A stretch of DNA of 8,466 nucleotides, taken from Syntrophomonadaceae bacterium. Its GTDB lineage: Bacteria; Bacillota; Dethiobacteria; DTU022. Below the pieces are notes generated by a model. That model ran no database searches. It worked only from the letters and a program-made list of their open reading frames with translations, and was not told the origin of the DNA. Position 1 is the stretch's first letter. Each line of letters starts with the position of its first letter. Position numbers and translations under genes: made by a program. Below are positions 1 to 5,136 of this stretch, piece after piece. The DNA lies in NCBI GenBank assembly GCA_003552365.1, contig PUKR01000288.1:1-8466 (forward strand). The letters are read 5' to 3'.

Positions 1-587
1 CCGCGGTCGAACTGCATCCCTTCGACTACCTTCAGGTCGGTGGTGAAACCTTTTGATTCCTCAACGGTAATTACGCCGTCTTTACCCACTTTTTCCATCG
101 CTTCGGCAATCAATTCACCGATAGTTTCATCATCTGCGGAAATCGAAGCAACCTGGGAAATATCCTCCTTGGTTTCAATCGGCTTGCTCATATTTTCCAG
201 TTCTTTAACGGCCACTTCAACCGCTTTTTCAATGCCGCGCCTCATGATCATCGGGTTTGCGCCGGCGGCAATATTCCTTAAACCGTCACGGATAATTGCT
301 TGAGCCAGCAGGGTTGCGGTGGTGGTCCCGTCACCGGCGATATCGTTGGTCTTGGTAGCCACCTCTTTAACCAGCTGCGCTCCCATGTTTTCGTAAGGAT
401 CATCCAATTCTATTTCGCGGGCAATGGTTACCCCGTCATTGGTAATTTGTGGAGAACCAAACTTCTTGTCCAGAACAACGTTACGCCCTTTCGGCCCGAG
501 AGTAACGGTAACAATATCGGCTAACTGGTTTACACCTCTCTCCAAAGCACGGCGGGCTTCATCGTGAAAAATAATCTGTTTTGCCAT
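1..587 (-). CDS. groEL: Chaperonin GroEL (60 kDa), N-terminal part, cut by window start
   Basis: GroEL forms the double-ring ATP-dependent folding chamber in the cytoplasm, capped by GroES. The visible 195 residues begin MAKQIIFHDEARRALERG and carry the ATP-binding landmarks of the equatorial domain: TLGPKG at about residues 29-34 and GDGTTT at about 85-90, followed by the family's typical ANPMIMRRGIEKAV and the start of the intermediate and apical domains (GVITVEESKG near 171-180). The remaining two thirds lie beyond the window edge. The ATG at 585-587 is chosen because it matches the universal GroEL N-terminus and has an AAGGAGG ribosome binding site at 597-603. It lies 84 bases downstream of groES with no promoter or terminator evident between them, so the two are almost certainly co-transcribed from the CIRCE-controlled promoter upstream of groES. 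Identity is certain. Confidence 0.98.
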   Translation of the reverse strand, partial: MAKQIIFHDEARRALERGVNQLADIVTVTLGPKGRNVVLDKKFGSPQITNDGVTIAREIELDDPYENMGAQLVKEVATKTNDIAGDGTTTATLLAQAIIRDGLRNIAAGANPMIMRRGIEKAVEVAVKELENMSKPIETKEDISQVASISADDETIGELIAEAMEKVGKDGVITVEESKGFTTDLKVVEGMQFDR

Positions 588-671
588 ATTTTAAAACCTC
601 CTTCGCTATGATTGCGTCTCTTCATTTTTAGTTTCTTTTAAAGCTTGCTGCGAGTTAAACTTATAAATAGC

Positions 672-959
672 CTAACCTTCTATTGCCAGGATATCATCCT
701 GCCGCAAAATCAGGTACTCATCGCCGCCTACTTTAACATCAGTTCCGGCGAAACGAGAGAAAATAACCTTATCGCCAACTTTCACTTCCATTTCCTGCCT
801 GGAACCGTTGTCTAAAATTTTCCCCGGCCCGACAGCCTTAACTTCCCCTTCCTGTGGTTTCTCTTTGGCTTTGTCCGGCAGGACAATGCCGCTTTCAGTT
901 TTTTCTTCAGCTTCCAAAACTTTGACAACAACCCTGTCTGCTAGTGGTTTAAGGTTCAT
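672..959 (-). CDS. groES: Co-chaperonin GroES (10 kDa)
   Basis: GroES is the heptameric lid of the GroEL folding chamber. The 95-residue product has the normal family length. It starts with the conserved MNLKPLADRVVVK strand, contains the mobile-loop region EEKTESGIVLPDKAKEKP (about 18-35) that docks on GroEL, then the EGEVKAVGPG turn and the C-terminal EYLILRQDDILAIEG. The ATG at 957-959 has an AAGGAGG site at 968-974, eight bases upstream. It is the first gene of the groES-groEL operon, and its 5' leader carries a CIRCE element at 994-1020, so repression by HrcA is expected. The stop is TAG. Confidence 0.98.
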   Translation of the reverse strand: MNLKPLADRVVVKVLEAEEKTESGIVLPDKAKEKPQEGEVKAVGPGKILDNGSRQEMEVKVGDKVIFSRFAGTDVKVGGDEYLILRQDDILAIEG

Positions 960-993
960 ATAACCTGCCTCCTTTATGCATTTTTTATCCTTA

Positions 994-1020
994 GCAGCAC
1001 TCTCTATAAGTGAGTGCTAA
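994..1020 (-). promoter_or_regulatory. CIRCE operator (HrcA binding site) of groES-groEL
   Basis: Read on the coding (minus) strand this is TTAGCACTC, nine bases, then GAGTGCTGC. The first arm matches the CIRCE consensus TTAGCACTC-N9-GAGTGCTAA at 9 of 9 positions and the second at 7 of 9. It lies in the groES leader just downstream of the predicted transcription start, the usual place for HrcA repression. The hrcA gene is not in the window. Confidence 0.93.
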
Positions 1021-1034
1021 TGATTACGTAAATA

Positions 1035-1063
1035 ATAATACTGGATCGCCCTGAAGTGAGCAA
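1035..1063 (-). promoter_or_regulatory. Likely sigma-A promoter of groES-groEL
   Basis: On the minus strand a -35 box TTGCTC (1058-1063, 3 of 6 consensus bases) is separated by exactly 17 bases from a -10 box TATTAT (1035-1040, 5 of 6). The predicted start falls at about 1028, a few bases before the CIRCE element. The -35 is weak, but position and spacing fit a HrcA-controlled housekeeping promoter. Confidence 0.6.
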
Positions 1064-1093
1064 ATAAAATGACAGGCTTTATCAGGCCTGTCA
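1064..1093 (-). terminator. Rho-independent terminator of the metallophosphoesterase unit
   Basis: On the minus strand TGACAGGC pairs with GCCTGTCA (8 perfect base pairs, 1086-1093 with 1070-1077) around an 8-base loop, followed by the T-rich run TTTTATTT. It would stop transcription arriving from the gene at 1245-1427. Its T-tract directly abuts the -35 box of the groES promoter, so it insulates groES from upstream read-through. Confidence 0.75.
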
Positions 1094-1244
1094 CTGCATT
1101 TAGAGGTAACAGTTGGGTATTATCTCGTAATATCTTCTTATTACACCTTATTTCTCAATATTTCACTCAAATAGATCGAAAAAACCCGCCAATTCCCTTA
1201 ATTTTAATTAATTAGTACCGCTAACTGTTCAGTAAGCAGCCCGT

Positions 1245-1427
1245 TTAGAAGCAGCCCAGCTGGCAGTTTACAATCTTAACCCCCATTTCATTGCAGGTCT
1301 CGCCCACCTCCGCGGTGGAAGCCCCCACCTCGGAAGCAATCTGAAAAGCCTTGCCGCAGGGCAGCCGGTCGTCCCTGGCTTCCCCCTTGATCCTGTCCTG
1401 CAGAGTTTTCTTTTTTTCCTCTTCCAT
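1245..1427 (-). CDS. Small cysteine-containing protein, unknown function
   Basis: I do not recognise a named family. The 60-residue product has a charged N-terminus (MEEEKKKTLQDRIKGEARDD), then a helix-turn-helix-like stretch at about 28-50 (FQIASEVGASTAEVGETCNE) and ends in VNCQLGCF. Cysteines lie at 24, 45, 55 and 59, a high content that suggests a metal or redox site; this is inference. The ATG at 1425-1427 is preferred because AAAGGAGG (1435-1442) sits seven bases upstream. The frame is open back to 1478, but that extension overlaps the upstream gene and has no better start. It follows the metallophosphoesterase by 16 bases and shares its terminator, so the two form one transcription unit. 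It could be a small DNA-binding or metal-sensing protein, but the fold is a guess from the residue pattern only. Confidence 0.8.
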   Translation of the reverse strand: MEEEKKKTLQDRIKGEARDDRLPCGKAFQIASEVGASTAEVGETCNEMGVKIVNCQLGCF

Positions 1428-1434
1428 TTTGCCA

Positions 1435-1442
1435 CCTCCTTT
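1435..1442 (-). promoter_or_regulatory. Ribosome binding site deciding the start of the 60-residue gene
   Basis: AAAGGAGG lies seven bases before the ATG at 1425-1427 and just after the TAG stop (1444-1446) of the upstream gene. It fixes the start at 1427 rather than at the further upstream in-frame start at 1478. Confidence 0.85.
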
Positions 1443-1443
1443 G

Positions 1444-1977
1444 CTAATCCAGGTAAAATATCTCACCTTTGACTTCACCGTTTAAAATTTTCAGGCGCCC
1501 GCAGCTGGGCTGCCTGCGGCGCGGATCGGTCGCCGAACCCGGGTTGAAAAAAAGCGTCTCCCTGTGCATTTGCGAAACCGGTTCATGCAGGTGACCGAAA
1601 ACCACCGCCTTTGGCCGGTTGGGTTCGAATACTTTTAAAACCTGGTCGGGGTTAATCTTTCTACCGCTTAAATCACCATGCAAAAGGCCTATGGAAAGCT
1701 CCTTTAACTGCACCAGCTTGATCCGCCCCAGCCTGGTTTGTAAGTCGCCCGGGTCCATGTTGCCGGCTACCGCCTCCACCGGGGCTAAAGCCTGCAGTTC
1801 GACCATTATCTTTTCATCAACCAGGTCACCGGCATGGAGAATCAGCTGCACTCCGTCAAAAAGCTCAAATACTTTTGGCGGAAGATAGCGTCCCCTGGTC
1901 GGAATATGGGTATCGGCAATCACCCCGATCTCGGTAATTTCCTGGTCGTATTTAACTACTTTAATTTCTTCTGTCAC
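1444..1977 (-). CDS. Metallophosphoesterase, YfcE/MJ0936 family
   Basis: This is a cytoplasmic calcineurin-like phosphodiesterase of the YfcE type, a family that uses two metal ions to hydrolyse phosphodiesters; the natural substrate is unknown. The 177-residue length is typical. All metal-ligand motifs are present in order: D22-x-H24 (IADTH), G50-D51 (LHAGD), G72-N73 (GNMD), H100-G101-D102 (LLHGD) and G128-H129-L130-H131 (GHLH), plus the closing FNPGS at 144-148. The start is GTG at 1975-1977 with AAGGAGT at 1988-1994, ten bases upstream. It is the first gene of a two-gene unit with the small cysteine protein and diverges from the DUF368 gene across 159 bases. No clear -35/-10 pair was found for it. 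Confidence 0.93.
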   Translation of the reverse strand: MTEEIKVVKYDQEITEIGVIADTHIPTRGRYLPPKVFELFDGVQLILHAGDLVDEKIMVELQALAPVEAVAGNMDPGDLQTRLGRIKLVQLKELSIGLLHGDLSGRKINPDQVLKVFEPNRPKAVVFGHLHEPVSQMHRETLFFNPGSATDPRRRQPSCGRLKILNGEVKGEIFYLD

Positions 1978-2136
1978 CGGTTAGCACACTCCTTCATTAA
2001 CAATCAGCTCCGGCAGGGCTACCATAAAGTTCGGGTTGCTTTCGCTTAAACCCACCATTTAAAAAAGGAACCGGCCCCGCCTCTGGCGAAAAGACTATAA
2101 AAGCTAGCTTAAACTTCCATTTCAAGGGAGCCGCCC

Positions 2137-2907
2137 GTGATCAAAAAACTGCTGCAGGGAGCCTTTATCGGAATATCAATGATTCTGCCCGGCTTAAGCG
2201 CCGGGACGGTAATCATCATTTTAGGCTTTTACCGCCGCTTTATCGACGACCTGGCCGCGGTCAAACTCAAAGCCTACCTGCCCGTTTTTGCAGGTGTGGG
2301 GGCCGGGATCTTCGCCGGCGCTTTTACAATCAACTACCTGCTCGAACACTACGGGATTGTAATCATCTCATTTTTATTCGGCATGCTCCTCGGTTCGGTC
2401 CCCTCGGTAATTGTCAAGCCTGAGCGGCAAAACTTAAGCCCCTGGCCATTCCTGCTCGGGATTGCCGGCTTTGTCCTGACCTGGTTTTTCGTCGCCGATC
2501 CGAACCGCACTTTTGCTGTCCTGCCTGAAATCGGCTTTTTCCGCTTCCTGATCGGGGGGACCCTTTCGAGCGCCACCATGCTCCTGCCGGGCGTATCAGG
2601 CAGCGCGGTGCTGATCATCTTAAGCATTTATGATGAAGTGATCCATGCTTTAAGCCACTGGCAGCTGCTTAAGCTGACCTTTTTTTCCGCCGGTTTTTTG
2701 ATCGGCCTCTTCGGCCTGGCCCGCCTTTTGTCGGCCCTCTACCGGCGCTACAAAGTGGCCAGTTCTTTTTTGCTCGCCGGCTTGATCATCGGCTCCACCC
2801 GGGTTCTTTTACCCGAACAGCTAAGCCTTACCTTTTTCATTTTCGCCGTTTTAGGGACAGCCACCGTAATCTATTTCACCCGCAGCCACTTCCGGCGACA
2901 AGATTAA
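2137..2907 (+). CDS. DUF368 membrane protein, probable undecaprenyl-phosphate translocase (PopT type)
   Basis: A polytopic membrane protein of 256 residues, slightly short for the family. It shows the DUF368 signature twice: LPGLSAGTVIIILGFYRRF (about 17-35) and LPGVSGSAVLIILSIYDEV (about 150-168), an internal duplication typical of inverted-repeat transporters. Hydrophobic segments lie around 47-64, 72-92, 104-120, 135-163, 182-200, 209-223 and 229-247. Published work on this family (with DedA proteins) assigned it to moving undecaprenyl phosphate back across the membrane; the role here is by family. The start is GTG (2137-2139) with AAGGGAG at 2124-2130, six bases upstream. A TATAAA at 2096-2101 could be a -10 box, but no -35 fits. 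It converges on the glycan cluster, whose LCP ligases release this lipid carrier. No terminator is evident after it. Confidence 0.88.
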   Translation: MIKKLLQGAFIGISMILPGLSAGTVIIILGFYRRFIDDLAAVKLKAYLPVFAGVGAGIFAGAFTINYLLEHYGIVIISFLFGMLLGSVPSVIVKPERQNLSPWPFLLGIAGFVLTWFFVADPNRTFAVLPEIGFFRFLIGGTLSSATMLLPGVSGSAVLIILSIYDEVIHALSHWQLLKLTFFSAGFLIGLFGLARLLSALYRRYKVASSFLLAGLIIGSTRVLLPEQLSLTFFIFAVLGTATVIYFTRSHFRRQD

Positions 2908-2976
2908 TACCGCTGTCTAAGACTCACTATCCTGAAAACACCTTATAATCCAGCCTGCTCAGATCTTTTCTTGTTA

Positions 2977-3948
2977 TTAGCAACCCGGCTGTTTAAAAAA
3001 ATCTAACATCAAACCAAGCCCTTCTTTTAAGCTTGTTTGCGGGACAAACCCGAGCTCCTCCCGGGCCCTGGAAGTATCGGCGTAAGTATGGGGCGGATCG
3101 CCGGCCTGCACCGGTTCGTAACGAACCTCGACTGCACGACCGGATAGTTCTTTTAACAGCTCTAAAACCCCGTTAACCGAAATGCGGCTGCCGCCGCCGA
3201 GGTTGTAAACCCGGCCACCCGGTGTGGTTTTCACCGCCGCCAAAATATTGGCCTCCACGATATCATCTATAAAGGTAAAGTCCCTGGTCTGCTCTCCGTT
3301 TCCGTAAATTACCAGCGCTTTACCGTTTAAAATCGAGCGGATAAACCGGTGAAAGGCCATGTCCGGCCGCTGGGCCGGGCCGTAAACGGTAAAATAGCGG
3401 AGGCTGACCGTGGGCACGCCGAAATTTTGCGCGTACAGGCCGCACAGGTGTTCCGCTGCCAGCTTGGTTACCCCGTATGGTGAAAGGGGCCGGGGCAGGT
3501 CTTCTTCATGCATGGGCAGTTTACCCGTATTGCCGTAAACCGACGAAGAGGACGCATAAACAAACCGCTCCAGGTTATTATGGCGGGCCCACTCTAAAAG
3601 CCGCTGGGTAGCAAGCACGTTATGGCCGGTATAGTGGGCAAATTCTTTGCCCCAGCTGGCCCGCACCCCGGCCTGGGCCGCCTGGTGGAAAACCCAGTTT
3701 ACCCCCTGAAACCAGTGGTCTTCTATATCGCTTAAATCTGCCTCGATCAGCTCAAAATCAGGGTGTTTGCTTAAACCTTCGATATTGGCCTCTTTGATCG
3801 CTGGGTCGTAATAGTCGGTAAAACAATCCACCCCGGTCACCCTGCAGCCGTCATTTAAAAGCCGGCGGGAAAGGTGCGATCCGATAAAACCGGCCGCCCC
3901 GGTCACCAGGCACCTGCTGCCTGCCGGCAGTTTTGCCTTACTGTTCAA
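2977..3948 (-). CDS. NAD-dependent NDP-sugar 4-epimerase (UDP-glucuronate/UDP-glucose type)
   Basis: An extended short-chain dehydrogenase of 323 residues that inverts C4 of a nucleotide sugar through a keto intermediate, in the cytoplasm. The Rossmann motif GAAGFIG is at 17-23, the acid after strand 2 is D41, the catalytic Ser region is ASSSSVYG (132-139) and the catalytic YGVTK is at 158-162. RYFTVYGPAQRPDMA (184-198) and FTFIDDIVEA are typical substrate-side motifs. The DCFTDYYDPAIKEANI stretch and RPDMA favour UDP-glucuronate 4-epimerase over plain GalE, but the substrate cannot be fixed from sequence. The start is TTG (3946-3948) with AGGAGG at 3957-3962; it overlaps the upstream LCP gene by 11 bases, pointing to translational coupling. 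It is the last gene of the cluster and ends in a tandem TAA TAA; no clear terminator follows. Confidence 0.92.
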   Translation of the reverse strand: MNSKAKLPAGSRCLVTGAAGFIGSHLSRRLLNDGCRVTGVDCFTDYYDPAIKEANIEGLSKHPDFELIEADLSDIEDHWFQGVNWVFHQAAQAGVRASWGKEFAHYTGHNVLATQRLLEWARHNNLERFVYASSSSVYGNTGKLPMHEEDLPRPLSPYGVTKLAAEHLCGLYAQNFGVPTVSLRYFTVYGPAQRPDMAFHRFIRSILNGKALVIYGNGEQTRDFTFIDDIVEANILAAVKTTPGGRVYNLGGGSRISVNGVLELLKELSGRAVEVRYEPVQAGDPPHTYADTSRAREELGFVPQTSLKEGLGLMLDFFKQPGC

Positions 3949-4918
3949 ATCCCTGTCCTCCTGTCAACCTGTAGATCATTTCCGCTTTATCTGCTTCGTC
4001 GATTTCAAGGTAGTAAATGCCCTCTTTTTTACCGGGAAAATATTTCCCCTGCAGTGAATAGCTTTCAATCGCGTCCGCTTCCAGGCGCTCGCTGGCAAAA
4101 AGGGTAAGGGCGGCAACCTGGTTAAAATTCAAGTCGGTGCGCACATGCTCGCGGTAAGTATTGTAGGCGGGGACCACGTAGCGGAAAAGCCCCATTTCCT
4201 GGAAATACTCAAAAGTGGCCAGCAGCAGGCCTTTCTGCCGTTCGATCCGGTTGATGTCGTCCCTGGCATCCTCTTCCCGGTAGGTCAGGTAGGTTAAGTA
4301 ACCCCGGCCGTCTAACATCTGCGGGCCGGCTTCCAGGGATTCCTGCGGGGTGAAGCCGACCATATCGTCCTCCACCGTGTAGTAAACCCCGCCCATGGAG
4401 TCGATCAGCTGCTTTAAACCCTCGATATCCATGGCAATGTAATAGTCAAGCTCGATGTCTTCTAAAAAGTGATCAATTGTATCGAGCGCATTCTGCATCC
4501 CGGCCCGGTGAGGGTCGCTTCCGGCCTGCTCGTAGCCGTACTCGTAAGACTGGCGGAGGCGGTCTTTTTCCCCGCTGTTTGCAATCTCCACGTAAGAGTC
4601 GCGCGGCACGGCCAAAAGGCTTAAGCTGTCCCGGTCAAAGTTTACCGAGGCCACCAGGATCGTATCCACGTAATAAATCTCGCCGAAGGTATTGTCTTCC
4701 CGGCGGTTGTGCAGGCCCAAAATAACCGCGTTGATAACCCGGTCTTCAAAATGTTCTTCCACCTCGCCCGAAACCCCGAAATCATGCCGGAAAAGCGAGG
4801 CCGGGTCGTAATAAACCTGGTAAACCCCGTAAAAAATAACCGACAGAGACAGGGCAATAATGGCCGCGATTACCCCTAAAGAAATATAGAGCCTGACCTT
4901 TCGCGACAGTTTGTCCAT
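3938..4918 (-). CDS. LCP (LytR-CpsA-Psr) family glycopolymer ligase
   Basis: LCP proteins sit in the membrane with an extracellular catalytic domain and transfer undecaprenyl-pyrophosphate-linked glycans to peptidoglycan. The 326-residue product has a short basic cytoplasmic N-terminus, one membrane segment (about 10-34) and an LCP domain from about 60 to 245. Visible motifs are YVDTILVAS (D85), LAVPRDSYV (R106, D107), LDYYIAMDIEGLKQLIDSMGGV (in two parts from 157), QMLDGRGYLTYLTYR (200-214) and DINRIERQ (221-228). The usual paired arginines R-x-R before the acidic loop read T212-Y-R214, so the first is missing. A C-terminal region of about 80 residues is shared with the neighbouring LCP-PASTA protein, so the two are paralogues. 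The ATG at 4916-4918 has AAAGGAG at 4929-4935. The gene follows the LCP-PASTA gene after a 218-base spacer and overlaps the epimerase. Confidence 0.93.
   Translation of the reverse strand: MDKLSRKVRLYISLGVIAAIIALSLSVIFYGVYQVYYDPASLFRHDFGVSGEVEEHFEDRVINAVILGLHNRREDNTFGEIYYVDTILVASVNFDRDSLSLLAVPRDSYVEIANSGEKDRLRQSYEYGYEQAGSDPHRAGMQNALDTIDHFLEDIELDYYIAMDIEGLKQLIDSMGGVYYTVEDDMVGFTPQESLEAGPQMLDGRGYLTYLTYREEDARDDINRIERQKGLLLATFEYFQEMGLFRYVVPAYNTYREHVRTDLNFNQVAALTLFASERLEADAIESYSLQGKYFPGKKEGIYYLEIDEADKAEMIYRLTGGQGFEQ
3957..3962 (-). promoter_or_regulatory. Ribosome binding site supporting the TTG start of the epimerase
   Basis: A perfect AGGAGG lies eight bases before the TTG at 3946-3948, embedded in the last codons of the LCP gene. 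Its position supports the non-ATG start and the 11-base overlap of the two reading frames. Confidence 0.8.
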
Positions 4919-4955
4919 CGCCTTTTCACTCCTTTAGCCGGCTTCAAGCACAAAG

Positions 4956-4985
4956 CTTCAAAACAGGATCAAACCTTTAATCCTG
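4956..4985 (-). terminator. Possible weak terminator or attenuator hairpin between the two LCP genes
   Basis: On the minus strand CAGGATTAA pairs with TTGATCCTG (nine pairs, one G-U) around a four-base loop, followed by TTTTGAAG. The T run is only four bases, so termination would be partial. It lies about 40 bases before the second LCP gene and could reduce its expression relative to the LCP-PASTA gene. Confidence 0.35.
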
Positions 4986-5109
4986 AAGTCCTGGGTTAAT
5001 TTGGCAAAATTTTTTAAACGATCCCGGAAACTCCAATCTACACCGGACTTGTAAGGAGGCAATTTGAAATCCAACTTTTTTGGAACCGGCTTGTCCTGGT
5101 CAGGTTGTA

Positions 5110-5136
5110 AAATAATCCCCTTTAAAAAGATTATTT
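5110..5136 (-). repeat. AT-rich inverted repeat directly after the LCP-PASTA stop codon
   Basis: AAATAATC and GATTATTT form a perfect 8-base-pair inverted repeat with an 11-base loop, starting at the base after the TAG stop (5137-5139). It has no G+C-rich stem and no T run after it, so it is not a convincing terminator; it may protect the transcript end or be chance. Confidence 0.4.

Noticed and set aside
1428..1478. N-terminal extension of the 60-residue gene to 1478
   Set aside because: It overlaps the metallophosphoesterase, while a strong ribosome binding site directs the ATG at 1427.
1978..2136. Divergent promoter pair between the metallophosphoesterase and DUF368 genes
   Set aside because: A TATAAA at 2096-2101 is present but no -35 fits, and nothing convincing is seen on the other strand.
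2908..2976. Bidirectional terminator between the convergent DUF368 and epimerase genes
   Set aside because: I searched for a stem followed by a T run on both strands and found only very short stems.
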